Positions 7,844-16,044 of a stretch of 64,000 nucleotides of DNA are shown here, piece by piece (positions within the stretch are counted from its first letter, which is position 1; every line of letters starts with the position of its first letter). The notes beneath the pieces are model-generated. The model saw only the letters and a program-made list of their open reading frames with translations, made no database searches and was not told the DNA's origin. The translations under genes and the position numbers were made by a program. This DNA is from Actinomycetota bacterium (GTDB lineage Bacteria > Actinomycetota > Actinomycetes > S36-B12 > CAIYMF01): assembly GCA_020161245.1 (NCBI GenBank), contig JAIUOK010000018.1:1-64000 (forward strand), written 5' to 3'.

Positions 7844-8506
7844 ATGCGCGCCGACGTCGTGGGGTGGATCGCCTCGCTCGTGCCCGTAAGAGAGTGGCAC
7901 GTGCGGGTCGCCGTCGACGGCGGTGACGGGGCCGGCAAGACCTGGCTCGCCGACGAGCTCGGTGAGGCCCTTCGCGCGCTCGGCCGACCGGTGGTGCGCG
8001 TGGGGGTCGACGACTTCCACCGCCCGCGGGCCGAGCGGTACCGCCGCGGCCGGCAGTCGCCCGAGGGGTTCTGGCTCGACTCGTTCGACTACGCGCGCCT
8101 GCGCAGCGACGTCCTGTCGCCGTTCGGGCCCGGCGGCGACGGCCGCTACCGCGACCGTGCGCATGACCTGGCCTCGGATGAGCTGCTCGACCCGCCGTGG
8201 CGGCAGGCGCCCGACGGCGCGGTCCTGGTGCTGGACGGGCTGTTCCTGCACCGCGACGGGCTGGCCGGCCTCTGGGACCTCTCGGTCTTCATCGAGGCGA
8301 GCGATGCCTCGCGGTTCGCGCGGATGGCGTCGCGCGACGGCACCCCCGACGATCCGGACGATCCCGCCAACGCCCGCTACCTCGGCGCGCACCGCCTCTA
8401 CGTCGCGGCGTGCGACCCCGCCTCCCGCGCCGACGTCGTCGTCGACAACACCGAACCCGAGCGCCTCCGGGTCGTCCGCGGCCGGCTCAGGGGAGGGCTC
8501 GAGTAG
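7844..8506 (+). CDS. Uridine kinase-like P-loop kinase
   Basis: The product is 220 aa. The Walker A motif G-G-D-G-A-G-K-T-W-L is followed by V-G-V-D-D-F-H-R-P-R-A, the substrate-binding D-D-F-H signature of the uridine kinase/phosphoribulokinase group. The Walker B-like strand A-V-L-V-L-D-G-L-F-L-H and a lid region R-M-A-S-R-D-G-T follow. The protein probably phosphorylates a nucleoside or a related small molecule. The substrate is not determined by sequence; members of this group are often annotated simply as uridine kinase. Confidence 0.75.
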   Translation: MRADVVGWIASLVPVREWHVRVAVDGGDGAGKTWLADELGEALRALGRPVVRVGVDDFHRPRAERYRRGRQSPEGFWLDSFDYARLRSDVLSPFGPGGDGRYRDRAHDLASDELLDPPWRQAPDGAVLVLDGLFLHRDGLAGLWDLSVFIEASDASRFARMASRDGTPDDPDDPANARYLGAHRLYVAACDPASRADVVVDNTEPERLRVVRGRLRGGLE

Positions 8507-8569
8507 CAGTGCGGCTGCTCGGTGTCGTGGTCTCGAAGCCGGACATCCGCACTGTTGCTCGCGAACCCG

Positions 8570-9337
8570 CTAGGGGCGGACGTAGCGCAGGAAGAGGGAG
8601 CCGTCGTCCTCGAGCAGGTGGGCGAGGCGCATCGGCCGCGGGGAGTCCGGCAGCGAGGCGCCCTCGAGGATGCGTGGCACGTCGTCCTCGCCGAGGTAGC
8701 TGCCGCCGGCGAGGAACGGCGAGACCGTGAGCAGCAGCTCGTCGAGCAGGTCGTGGGCCGCGAGGTCGGCCAGCAGGCTCGGGCCGCCCTCGGCATGGAT
8801 CCGCACGAGCCCCCGTGCGTGCAGCTGCGCGACGGCGTCGCGGAGGTCGACGTCGTGGCCCCCGGCGACGATCACGTCGGCCACCTCGGCGGCCGCGTCG
8901 CGCAGCGCGGTGTCGGACGACTCGCAGGTGATGACGAGGGGCCGGGCCGCGGTGTCGGTGAAGCGGGGGGAGTCCAGATCGAGGCGCATCGAGCGGCTCA
9001 CGATGGCCAGCGGCGGCACGGGCGCCTGGCCCGCGGCGGCTCGTCGCTCGGCGAAGTCGGGCTTGGGCCGCGCGGGCTTGTAGTCCTCCTCGCGGACCGT
9101 CCCGGCGCCAGCCAGCACGACGTCGGCGAGCCCGCGGAGCCGGCCGAACACGCGGCGGTCGGCGGGCGAGCCGATCGACTTCGACAGACCCTCCCGCCCG
9201 GCGGCGGCGCCGTCGACGGTCGACACCATGTTCGCGCGCAGCCAGGGCGCCGGCGCGGGCCAGCCGGGCCACGCGTAGGCGCCGTCGAGGTCGAGGTCGG
9301 TCAGGTCGTCGCGGAGGTCGGGCAGCAGCATGCGCAC
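8570..9337 (-). CDS. Pyrimidine reductase family protein (RibD C-terminal domain)
   Basis: The product is 255 aa with a DHFR-like fold: R-A-N-M-V-S-T-V-D-G-A near residue 35, then G-R-L-R-G-L-A-D-V-V-L-A-G-A-G-T-V-R-E, the core of RibD reductase domains. The C-terminal H-A-E-G-G-P-S-L-L-A-D-L motif binds NADPH. No deaminase domain is fused and no other rib gene is adjacent, so it is either a free-standing riboflavin-pathway reductase or a related NADPH reductase. The GTG start at 9337 lies 7 nt after CAGGAT; an in-frame ATG sits two codons later. Confidence 0.8.
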   Translation of the reverse strand: MRMLLPDLRDDLTDLDLDGAYAWPGWPAPAPWLRANMVSTVDGAAAGREGLSKSIGSPADRRVFGRLRGLADVVLAGAGTVREEDYKPARPKPDFAERRAAAGQAPVPPLAIVSRSMRLDLDSPRFTDTAARPLVITCESSDTALRDAAAEVADVIVAGGHDVDLRDAVAQLHARGLVRIHAEGGPSLLADLAAHDLLDELLLTVSPFLAGGSYLGEDDVPRILEGASLPDSPRPMRLAHLLEDDGSLFLRYVRP

Positions 9338-9344
9338 GCGGTCG

Positions 9345-9350
9345 ATCCTG
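9345..9350 (-). promoter_or_regulatory. -10-like CAGGAT deciding the reductase start
   Basis: On the minus strand CAGGAT is 7 nt from the GTG at 9337 and 13 nt from the in-frame ATG at 9331. The spacing favours the GTG. Confidence 0.45.
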
Positions 9351-9370
9351 CCGCGAGCGCGGGCATGCCG

Positions 9371-9622
9371 CTACGCGCGGGGGCGGGCCAGCGCGGTGAA
9401 GATCATGACGATGATGGCGGCGATCACGACCTGGGCGGCGAAGGTGGCCCAGAAGCCCCAGCCGGCCCAGGAGCCGAGCGCGAGCCCGAGGCCCGCGCCG
9501 ACGATGCCGATGAGCATGGTGAGCAGGCAGCCCACGGGTTCGTTGTTCCGCACCACGATGCGCGCCAGAGCCCCGATGATGAGCCCGACGAAGATTCCGG
9601 AGATGATGCCGCCGATTTCCAT
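9371..9622 (-). CDS. GlsB/YeaQ/YmgE family membrane protein
   Basis: The product is 83 aa with three hydrophobic helices. It begins M-E-I-G-G-I-I-S-G-I-F-V-G-L-I-I-G-A-L-A-R, the hallmark G-x-x-x-G-rich first helix of transglycosylase-associated (GlsB) proteins. A G-L-A-L-G-S-W-A-G-W middle loop follows. These small inner-membrane proteins are linked to general stress, with no defined enzyme activity. It is divergent from the PPK2 gene with 30 bp between starts, so the two promoters overlap. Confidence 0.85.
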   Translation of the reverse strand: MEIGGIISGIFVGLIIGALARIVVRNNEPVGCLLTMLIGIVGAGLGLALGSWAGWGFWATFAAQVVIAAIIVMIFTALARPRA

Positions 9623-9628
9623 GGCGTC

Positions 9629-9634
9629 ATCCTG
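9629..9634 (-). promoter_or_regulatory. -10-like CAGGAT for the GlsB gene
   Basis: Read on the minus strand, the hexamer ends 6 nt before the GlsB ATG at 9622. It lies inside the 30-bp divergent interval shared with the PPK2 gene. Confidence 0.45.
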
Positions 9635-9652
9635 ACGCACGGGAGGCCGCGC

Positions 9653-10531
9653 ATGGGCGACAACCACGGGTCCCGCAAGGCAGCTGCTCCGACCCCCGCC
9701 CAGGTGGCGGACGCCGTCGCGTTCCGGCCCGGCGACCTGCTCGCCGACCGCGACACCCGCGACACGTCGACCGCGCCCGGCGACCGTGAGGCCACCGAGG
9801 CCGCGACCTCCGCGCTCGTGGAGGAGCTCGCGCAGCTGCAGGAGGCGCTCTACGCCGAGGGCGTCGGCGGCGGTCACCGGTCGGTCCTCCTGCTGCTGCA
9901 GGGGATGGACACCTCGGGCAAGGACGGCACGGTGCGCCGCGTCGTCGGCGCCATGAACCCTGCGGGCGTCCGCATCGTGTCGTTCAAGAAGCCCACGCCG
10001 GAGGAGCTGCAGCACGACTTCCTCTGGCGCATCGACAAGCAGCTGCCCCAGGCGGGCGAGGTGGTGGTCTTCAACCGCTCGCAGTACGAGGACGTGCTGG
10101 TGGTCCGGGTGCACAACCTCGTGCCCGAGGCCGAGTGGTCGACGCGGTACGACACCATCAACGAGTTCGAGCGACGGGTCGTCGACACGGGCGTCCACCT
10201 CGTCAAGGTGATGCTGCACATCTCCAAGGCGGAGCAGAAGCAGCGGCTCGCCGAGCGACTCGAGGACCCGACCAAGCACTGGAAGTACAACGTCGGCGAC
10301 CTCAAGGAGCGGGCGTTCTGGGACGACTACCAGGCCGCCTACCAGGATGCGCTCACGCGCTGCTCGACGACATCGGCGCCGTGGTACGTGGTGCCCGGCG
10401 ACCGCAAGTGGTACCGCGACTGGGTGGTGGCCAACCTGCTCGTCGACGCGCTGCGCGACATGGCGCCTCGCTACCCGGCGGCCGACTTCGACGTCGCCGA
10501 GCAGCGCCGCGCCGTCGCAGCGCTCGAGTAG
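9653..10531 (+). CDS. Polyphosphate kinase 2 family protein
   Basis: The product is 292 aa. The Walker A loop G-M-D-T-S-G-K-D-G-T begins near residue 84. It is followed by the PPK2 core F-K-K-P-T-P-E-E-L-Q-H-D-F-L-W-R, the Walker B-like V-V-V-F-N-R-S-Q-Y-E-D-V-L, and the lid R-L-E-D-P-T-K-H-W-K-Y. PPK2 enzymes transfer phosphate between polyphosphate and nucleoside mono- or diphosphates. The class (NDP, NMP or both) cannot be fixed by eye. The ATG at 9653 has GGGAGG upstream. The phosphate permease a few genes away makes a loose phosphate-storage theme possible. Confidence 0.85.
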   Translation: MGDNHGSRKAAAPTPAQVADAVAFRPGDLLADRDTRDTSTAPGDREATEAATSALVEELAQLQEALYAEGVGGGHRSVLLLLQGMDTSGKDGTVRRVVGAMNPAGVRIVSFKKPTPEELQHDFLWRIDKQLPQAGEVVVFNRSQYEDVLVVRVHNLVPEAEWSTRYDTINEFERRVVDTGVHLVKVMLHISKAEQKQRLAERLEDPTKHWKYNVGDLKERAFWDDYQAAYQDALTRCSTTSAPWYVVPGDRKWYRDWVVANLLVDALRDMAPRYPAADFDVAEQRRAVAALE

Positions 10532-10539
10532 GCCGTCGC

Positions 10540-10545
10540 TAGGTT
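10540..10545 (+). promoter_or_regulatory. -10 hexamer TAGGTT for the YihY gene
   Basis: TAGGTT ends 6 nt before the ATG at 10552, with a G6 spacer that could also act as a weak ribosome site if transcription starts further upstream. Confidence 0.45.
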
Positions 10546-10551
10546 GGGGGG

Positions 10552-11589
10552 ATGAGCGAGGAGCCGGGCCGCCGCCGCTCGCTCGAGGACGCCCTGTGGC
10601 GCAAGGTCGATGCCGCGACCGAGTCCTGGACGCCGGAGCAGAGCAGGCGCATCTCCTCCCTCGCCGAGGGCGTCGGGCTCGGCGCGCGCGTCGCCATCTC
10701 GACCAGGCTCACCGGCCTCGCCGCCGAGATGGCCTTCTGGGGGATCTTCGCGTTGCCGTGGGTGCTGCTCGGCGCGGTCGCGGGCTTCGCGTGGGTGCAG
10801 GCCCAGCTCGGCCTCGACGTCCTCGAGCAGCTTCAGCAGCTCATCCTCGAGACGGCGTCGCGGGTGCTGACCGCGGAGGTCGTCACCGACTTCGTCGAGC
10901 CGCTCGTCAACGAGCTCTTCGACTACGGGTCCACCGGGCTGTCGCTGCTGTCGTTCCTCGTGGCGCTCTGGGCCGGGTCGCGGCTGGTCGCCACGGCGGT
11001 GCAGGGCATCGTGATCGTCAGCGGCGAGCGCTACGCCGGCTACGCCCGCACGCGGGCCCGCTCGCTGCTGATCTACGGCGTCGGCCTGCTGCTGCTCGTG
11101 CCCATCACCGTCGTGGTGCTGGTGGGCCCGGCCCTGTTCGCCGGTCTGTTCGGCGGAGCGGGCGCGGTCATCACCTGGGTGCTGTCGCTGGCGATGATCA
11201 TGGCTGTGGTGGTGGCGCTCTACCAGTCGGCGATCACGCCGCGCCGCACCGTGCGGCAGACCCTGCCCGGCGCCGCGCTGGCGGTGGGCGGCTGGGTGCT
11301 GGGCTCGCTGGGGCTGCGCATCTACCTGCAGACGTCGTTCGAGCGCGGGTCGCTCTACGGCATCGTGGGGGCGCCCATCGCGATCATGCTGTGGGGCTAC
11401 CTGACCTCGTACGTCGTGCTGCTCGGAGCGCTGCTCAACCGCGTGCTCGAGGAGTGGCGCGAGGTGCCCGGGCACCCCGTGCTGTCGGACCGGCTACGGC
11501 GCCTGCTCCGGCCGGGTCACGCGGACGACGTCGCCCCGGCGGATCGCGCCGGCCCGCACGACGCGGGTGTTGATCCCGCGCAGCCGTAG
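10552..11589 (+). CDS. YihY/virulence factor BrkB family membrane protein
   Basis: The product is 345 aa with six or so hydrophobic helices after a charged N-terminus. Landmarks are R-L-T-G-L-A-A-E-M-A-F-W (the conserved A-A-x-x-A-F helix), the G-S-R-L-V-A-T-A-V-Q-G segment, and the C-terminal Y-G-I-V-G-A-P-I-A-I-M-L-W-G-Y with L-G-A-L-L-N. This is the YihY fold. Members were once called RNase BN, which is wrong; their function remains unclear. The last 32 codons overlap the 3' end of the convergent MOSC gene by 96 bp. Confidence 0.85.
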   Translation: MSEEPGRRRSLEDALWRKVDAATESWTPEQSRRISSLAEGVGLGARVAISTRLTGLAAEMAFWGIFALPWVLLGAVAGFAWVQAQLGLDVLEQLQQLILETASRVLTAEVVTDFVEPLVNELFDYGSTGLSLLSFLVALWAGSRLVATAVQGIVIVSGERYAGYARTRARSLLIYGVGLLLLVPITVVVLVGPALFAGLFGGAGAVITWVLSLAMIMAVVVALYQSAITPRRTVRQTLPGAALAVGGWVLGSLGLRIYLQTSFERGSLYGIVGAPIAIMLWGYLTSYVVLLGALLNRVLEEWREVPGHPVLSDRLRRLLRPGHADDVAPADRAGPHDAGVDPAQP

Positions 11590-12087
11590 GAACCGGCCCT
11601 CCGGCGTCGCGGTGAGGCGCAGCGCGTCGACGCCGAAGCGCGCGGAGAACTTCGCGCAGCCGGTGTGCGGAGCAGCCGTGACCTCGAGCGCCGCGTCGCC
11701 GAAGTCGAGCACCGTGCCCGTGGGCAGGTTCTCCGTGCTGAGGTCGAGGTCGACGTAGACCTGGTCGCCCGCGAGCGGTACGCGGTCGTCGGCGGCGGCG
11801 ACGAGCCGGGCCGCGCGGATGTTCATCACCGTCACCTGGGCGTCCGGGTTCGGGCCGCCGTCGGGCGTGCGGCTGCTCCCGCGCTCCACCCAGGTGTCGC
11901 CCACGAGGCCGAGCGAGAGGTCCGCCGCCACCTCGTCGTGCAGCTCGCGCTCGTCGACCGCGGGCCGCAGGACGATCAGCTCGACCGTGCCGCCGTCGGA
12001 CGGCGACTTCCGGACGTCGTCGAGGCCGGCGGCGAGCGCTTCGGCGTCGACGTGGAACGGCTCGTGCTCGGGCGGCGCAGGCTGCAT
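11494..12087 (-). CDS. MOSC domain-containing protein
   Basis: The product is 197 aa. The MOSC beta-barrel pattern is visible: an N-terminal G-L-V-G-D-T-W region, N-I-R-A-A-R-L-V-A, G-D-Q-V-Y-V-D-L-D-L-S-T-E-N-L-P-T-G, and the conserved cysteine in P-H-T-G-C-A-K-F. In MOSC proteins this cysteine ligates the molybdenum cofactor or carries sulfur. There is no ferredoxin or YiiM-type fusion. Its final codons overlap the YihY gene on the opposite strand. Confidence 0.8.
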   Translation of the reverse strand: MQPAPPEHEPFHVDAEALAAGLDDVRKSPSDGGTVELIVLRPAVDERELHDEVAADLSLGLVGDTWVERGSSRTPDGGPNPDAQVTVMNIRAARLVAAADDRVPLAGDQVYVDLDLSTENLPTGTVLDFGDAALEVTAAPHTGCAKFSARFGVDALRLTATPEGRFLRLRGINTRVVRAGAIRRGDVVRVTRPEQAP

Positions 12088-12093
12088 CCCCCG

Positions 12094-12099
12094 ATCCTG
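12094..12099 (-). promoter_or_regulatory. -10-like CAGGAT for the MOSC gene
   Basis: On the minus strand the hexamer is separated by 6 nt (CGGGGG) from the MOSC ATG at 12087. Confidence 0.45.
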
Positions 12100-12136
12100 C
12101 CCGACGGGGGCGGACCCGTTCGACCGGGTATCGGGG

Positions 12137-13327
12137 TCAGACCGTGACCGGCACGGTGTCGTAGCCGCGCAGCACGAACGTGCCGCGCTGCTGTGCGGGC
12201 CCGGCCTCGTGCAGCGACGGGAAGCGCTCGGCGAGCATCGGCAGCGACTGCTGCATCTCGAGCCGGGCGAGCGGGCCGCCCAGGCAGAAGTGGATGCCGG
12301 CGCCGAACGCGATGTGCGGGTTGGGGTCGCGGCCGACGTCGAACGAGTCGGGATCGGCGAACACCGCGCCGTCGCGGTTGGCGGAGCCGAGCAGGGCAGC
12401 GACCTTCTGGCCCTCCGCGATCGTGACGCCGCCGACCTCGACGTCGGCGAGCGCCGTGCGCTCGAACAGCGCCGACGGCGTGTCGTAGCGCAGCATCTCC
12501 TCGACCGCGGTGGTGGCCAGCCCCCAGGGGTCGGCCACCACGCGGTCCCACTGGTCGCGGTGCTGCAGGAGTGCCACGAGGCCGTTGCCGAACCCGTTCA
12601 CCGTCGCCTCGTGCCCGGCGTTGAGCAGCAGGACGACGGTGGCGGCCAGCTCGTGCGCGGTGAGGCGGTCGCCCTCGGCCTCCACCTGGGCCAGGTGCGT
12701 GACGAGGTCGTCGCCCGGCTCGGTGCGACGGCGCTCGACGAGCTCGTCGACGTAGGCGGCGAACTCGCGGCACGCGACCTCGGCAGCGGCGTCGTCCTCG
12801 GGCGTGCGGTCGTACTCGTACATCTTCACGATCGCCTGCGACCAGGGGCGCAGCGGGCCGATCTCGTCGTCCGGCACGCCGAGCAGGTCGGCGATCACGA
12901 GGACCGGCAGCGGCTCGGCGTAGTCGGCGATCGCGTCGAACGAGCCGGTGCTGTCGAGCTTGGCCTGGCAGTCGTCGAGCAAGGCGGCGCACAGCTCCTG
13001 GATGCGCCCGCGCCGCGACTCGATGTTGCCTCGTGCGAACGCCGCCGCCACCAGGCGGCGCAGGCGCGTGTGCTTGGGCGGCTCGTTCTCCAGCAGCGCG
13101 TCGGCGTGCAGCCAGTTGAACGTCTCCCAGGCGTCCTCGGGCACGCGTGCGCGCCAGATGCGCCCGAGCGCCCGGTCGCGCAGCACGGCGTTGGCGTCCT
13201 CGTGCCGGAAGGCCAGCCACATGCCGAGGCCGTCGTCCCAGACCGGGCGCCCCAGCGCGCGCATGCGCTCGAAGGCGGGGTACGGGTCGGCGATGACGGC
13301 AGGGTCGGTGATGTCGAAGTCGGCCAT
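12137..13327 (-). CDS. Cytochrome P450
   Basis: The product is 396 aa, typical of soluble bacterial class I P450s. Motifs in order are the I-helix oxygen-activation stretch L-N-A-G-H-E-A-T-V-N, the K-helix E-x-x-R (E-E-M-L-R), and the heme loop F-G-A-G-I-H-F-C-L-G-G with ligand Cys348. An electron-transfer partner is not encoded nearby. The substrate is unknown. The gene follows the nitronate-monooxygenase-like gene after 23 bp on the same strand, and a TAGGGT hexamer in that gap suggests it can also be expressed alone. Confidence 0.9.
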   Translation of the reverse strand: MADFDITDPAVIADPYPAFERMRALGRPVWDDGLGMWLAFRHEDANAVLRDRALGRIWRARVPEDAWETFNWLHADALLENEPPKHTRLRRLVAAAFARGNIESRRGRIQELCAALLDDCQAKLDSTGSFDAIADYAEPLPVLVIADLLGVPDDEIGPLRPWSQAIVKMYEYDRTPEDDAAAEVACREFAAYVDELVERRRTEPGDDLVTHLAQVEAEGDRLTAHELAATVVLLLNAGHEATVNGFGNGLVALLQHRDQWDRVVADPWGLATTAVEEMLRYDTPSALFERTALADVEVGGVTIAEGQKVAALLGSANRDGAVFADPDSFDVGRDPNPHIAFGAGIHFCLGGPLARLEMQQSLPMLAERFPSLHEAGPAQQRGTFVLRGYDTVPVTV

Positions 13328-13335
13328 GACGAGCG

Positions 13336-13341
13336 ACCCTA
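13336..13341 (-). promoter_or_regulatory. -10 hexamer TAGGGT for the P450 gene
   Basis: Read on the minus strand, TAGGGT ends 8 nt before the P450 ATG. It sits in the 23-bp gap after the upstream gene, so P450 may have its own promoter. Confidence 0.4.
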
Positions 13342-13350
13342 GACCCGGCG

Positions 13351-14784
13351 TCAGGCGGTGGCGCCCTGCCCCTCCAGCCACCGCACGGCGGCGTCGGCGG
13401 TCCACCCGTCGGGGTGCGCGGCCAGCAGGACGCGTGCGCCCTCGAGGTCGTCGCCGAGGGTCACGAGAGGCAGCTCCTCGGCGCCCTTGCGCACCTGCCC
13501 GATGCCCACGCTGGCGCAGAGCGCATTGCACAGGCACACGCGGCCCTCGGCATCGGCGGCGTCGCCGCCCTTGCGCACGTACATGGCGATCGGCTCGGCC
13601 GGGCAGCGGTAGTCGACCTCGCCGTCCTCGCCGAGGAACGGCTGCCGCAGGTGGCCGAGGTCGCAGACCGCCGTGCGCCGGGATCGCAGCGGGATGTCCG
13701 ACAGCGTCCCCTCGAGCTGCGCCACCTTGAACGGGAAGCCGGTGGGTGAGGCGTGGGCGTCGGTGCGCGTCTGCAGCGTGCCGTCGTCGATCTGGTCGAG
13801 CAGGGCGTCGCGCAGCTCGTCGGTGAAGCCCGAGTCGCGCGACAGCGCGAACAGCGTGCCCACCTGGATGCCGGAGGCGCCCAGGGCGAGGGCCTCCTGC
13901 AGCTTCTCGGGGGTGCCGAAGGAGCCCGCCATCCAGAACGGCAGGCCCAGGTTCACCAGCGCTGCGGTGTCGACGGCGTCGCGGGGGCCGTAGACCGGCT
14001 GCCCGAGGTCGTCGAGGACCAGCTTGCCCCGAGGCGGTGCGTTGTGGCCGCCGGCCGTGGGCGCCTCGATGACGAACCCGTCGGGGCGGGTGGCCTCCGA
14101 GCGGGCGAGGTACGACGCGAGGACGTGGCTGGACACGATCGCGAGGAACGTCGGGCGCGCGGGTGCGGGCAGCTGCGCGCCGAGGACGGCTTCGGGGTCG
14201 AAGGCGATGGCGAACGATTCCTCGCCGGCGTCGGCGACGTCGACCGGCAGGGAGGTGGGGCGGCCGGCGGCGAGGTCGTCGAGCATCGCCGGGATGTGGG
14301 CCGGGATGCCCGCGCCCATGAGCACGGCGTCGACGCCGGCCAGCATCGCGCCGTACGCCGCGGCGGGGGTGGTGAGCTGGATCTTCTCGAGGTAGTTGAT
14401 GCCGACCTTGCCGTCGTGGCCCTCGCGCGCCAGCCACACCTCGACGAAGTTGCCGACGACGATCAGCCGCTGCGCGCGCACGCTGGGGTCGAGCGCGGGC
14501 CGCGAGGTCGGCTTGTAGGGGGCGTCCGGTGCCTTGCCGCCCTCGATGTAGTAGCGCTCGAGAACCTCGTCGGCGATCCCGGGCAGCGGGAAGGCGGCGA
14601 GTGCGCGACGCACGTCGCCGTCGGGGTCGCCGTCCTGCAGCCGGCGGGCGACGACGATGTCGAGGGCCGTGCCGCTCACGACGCCGAGGCCGCCGGCGCC
14701 GGCGACGCGGTTGGCCAGTCGCCACGAGGACACGGCGACGCCCATGCCGCCCTGGATGACGTGGGGGAGGGTCGCGCTGGTCAT
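13351..14784 (-). CDS. Nitronate monooxygenase-like flavoprotein
   Basis: The product is 477 aa with a TIM-barrel FMN fold. The N-terminal V-I-Q-G-G-M-G-V-A-V-S-S and A-G-A-G-G-L-G-V-V-S match the 2-nitropropane dioxygenase/FabK superfamily. E-A-P-T-A-G-G-H-N, P-F-W-M-A-G-S-F-G and G-I-Q-V-G-T are phosphate/FMN-binding positions. It is longer than classic nitronate monooxygenases (about 330 aa). The extra C-terminal part carries a cysteine cluster R-V-C-L-C-N-A-L-C-A-S, reminiscent of the PfaD-like branch, so the natural substrate is uncertain. CAGGAG precedes the ATG, and a 26-bp palindrome lies just upstream. Confidence 0.75.
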   Translation of the reverse strand: MTSATLPHVIQGGMGVAVSSWRLANRVAGAGGLGVVSGTALDIVVARRLQDGDPDGDVRRALAAFPLPGIADEVLERYYIEGGKAPDAPYKPTSRPALDPSVRAQRLIVVGNFVEVWLAREGHDGKVGINYLEKIQLTTPAAAYGAMLAGVDAVLMGAGIPAHIPAMLDDLAAGRPTSLPVDVADAGEESFAIAFDPEAVLGAQLPAPARPTFLAIVSSHVLASYLARSEATRPDGFVIEAPTAGGHNAPPRGKLVLDDLGQPVYGPRDAVDTAALVNLGLPFWMAGSFGTPEKLQEALALGASGIQVGTLFALSRDSGFTDELRDALLDQIDDGTLQTRTDAHASPTGFPFKVAQLEGTLSDIPLRSRRTAVCDLGHLRQPFLGEDGEVDYRCPAEPIAMYVRKGGDAADAEGRVCLCNALCASVGIGQVRKGAEELPLVTLGDDLEGARVLLAAHPDGWTADAAVRWLEGQGATA

Positions 14785-14809
14785 GGTGGCTCCTGGGGTC
14801 CGGCCGGCT

Positions 14810-14835
14810 AACCGTCGGTTACGTTACCGTAGGTT
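14810..14835. promoter_or_regulatory. TetR-type operator-like 26-bp palindrome
   Basis: Half-site AACCnnCGGT is mirrored around a central ACGT, with 20 of 26 positions symmetric. The centre lies at 14822/14823 and the right edge of the gene's start codon is 26 nt away. Size, symmetry and position fit a TetR-family repressor site controlling the nitronate-monooxygenase-like gene and perhaps the P450. No regulator gene is adjacent. Confidence 0.6.
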
Positions 14836-14929
14836 CGTCGGACGGTGCCGGTGCTCCGAGCAGGTCGCGGCAGCGCGTCGCCGAGCGGTCGGGCGGCATC
14901 GCCGGGCGGTCCCGGGCCTGACGGCGGCG

Positions 14930-15967
14930 TCAGGCCGTGCGCGCCGCCACGAACGCGGCCACCTCGTCGAGGGCGCGACGCGCCTCCTCGCGCGAGAGGT
15001 CGCGCTGGTACTCGTGGCCGAGGCCCGTGCCCTCGGGGAAGAACAGGGTGGTGACGGGGACGCCGAGCCCGGCGAGGTGCGCGGCGAACGTGCGCGAGTG
15101 GACGTCGGTGAGCGGGTCGTCGTCGCCCCCGGACACGAACGTCGGGGGGAAGGCCGCGGTGGCGTGCACGGCGGCCGACATGAGGTCGAGCTGCTCGCGC
15201 GACGGCGACCGCACGCCGGTGTAGGCGTGCAGGATCGTGCCGACGCCCCACCGCAGGAACCGGATCGGCGCGACCCGCCCGCGCTCGGCGAACTCGGCGA
15301 GGTCGTAGAAGCCGCAGAACAGCACGACGGCGCGCAGCGACTCCGGCGCGACCACGGGCGCGACGCCGACGAGGGCCGCGTACTCCGGGCTGGTGACGAT
15401 GGTGGCGATCTGGCTGGCCACCTGGGCGCCGGCGCTGTCGCCGGCGAGGACGAGCCGGTGCGGGTCGACGCCGAGCTGGTCGGCGTTGGCGACCAGGTGC
15501 GCGAGCGCCGCCGTCACGTCGACGACGGGGGCCGGGTATGCCGCACGCGGGGCGAGCCGGTAGTCCAGCGACACCACGGCGAAGCCGCGCCGGGCGAGCA
15601 GCGAGCAGAACACCGAGACGTCGTGCCGGCTGCCCGATACGAAGCCGCCGCCGTGCACCCACACGATCGTCGGCAGCGGCCCCTCGGCCGTGGCCGGGCG
15701 GTGCACGTCGAGCAGCGCGCCCTCGTCGCCCTTGCGGTACTGCACGCCCTCGACCACGACGACGTCGCTCGGGCGCAGCGACTCGGCCTCGGCCGCGGTG
15801 CGGGCGGCGTCGCGGTCGAACAGCTCGCGGATCACACGTGCGCCGGGCCCCGGCGCCAGCTCGCGCACGAGCCACGCGGCCCCTGCCACGCCACCTGCGA
15901 TCCCGACCGCCCAGGGCCAGGCCGACGACCGTCCGCGCAGCGCCCCGTCGCCGATCCCGTCGCTCAT
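14930..15967 (-). CDS. Alpha/beta hydrolase, HSL-type esterase/lipase
   Basis: The product is 345 aa. An N-terminal hydrophobic helix (W-A-V-G-I-A-G-G-V-A-G-A-A-W-L-V) suggests membrane anchoring. The oxyanion motif V-H-G-G-G-F-V-S-G and nucleophile motif G-D-S-A-G place it in the hormone-sensitive-lipase (family IV) esterases. The acid is likely in D-D-D-P-L-T-D and the base in G-L-G-H-E-Y-Q. It hydrolyses short-chain or membrane esters; the substrate is unknown. Its ATG follows TACTGT by 6 nt. Confidence 0.85.
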   Translation of the reverse strand: MSDGIGDGALRGRSSAWPWAVGIAGGVAGAAWLVRELAPGPGARVIRELFDRDAARTAAEAESLRPSDVVVVEGVQYRKGDEGALLDVHRPATAEGPLPTIVWVHGGGFVSGSRHDVSVFCSLLARRGFAVVSLDYRLAPRAAYPAPVVDVTAALAHLVANADQLGVDPHRLVLAGDSAGAQVASQIATIVTSPEYAALVGVAPVVAPESLRAVVLFCGFYDLAEFAERGRVAPIRFLRWGVGTILHAYTGVRSPSREQLDLMSAAVHATAAFPPTFVSGGDDDPLTDVHSRTFAAHLAGLGVPVTTLFFPEGTGLGHEYQRDLSREEARRALDEVAAFVAARTA

Positions 15968-15973
15968 GGCGCG

Positions 15974-15979
15974 ACAGTA
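15974..15979 (-). promoter_or_regulatory. -10 hexamer TACTGT for the esterase gene
   Basis: Read on the minus strand, TACTGT ends 6 nt before the esterase ATG at 15967. Confidence 0.45.
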
Positions 15980-16044
15980 GGACCGCGGCGGGCCGTCGTC
16001 ATCGGAACGCGCCGAGCCGGGCTGTCACCACGCGGGGCTGCCGC

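Noticed and set aside
12137-14725. 862-codon minus-strand frame containing the P450
   Set aside because: Only the part from 13327 downward is P450. The upstream part is the wrong frame of the nitronate-monooxygenase-like gene.
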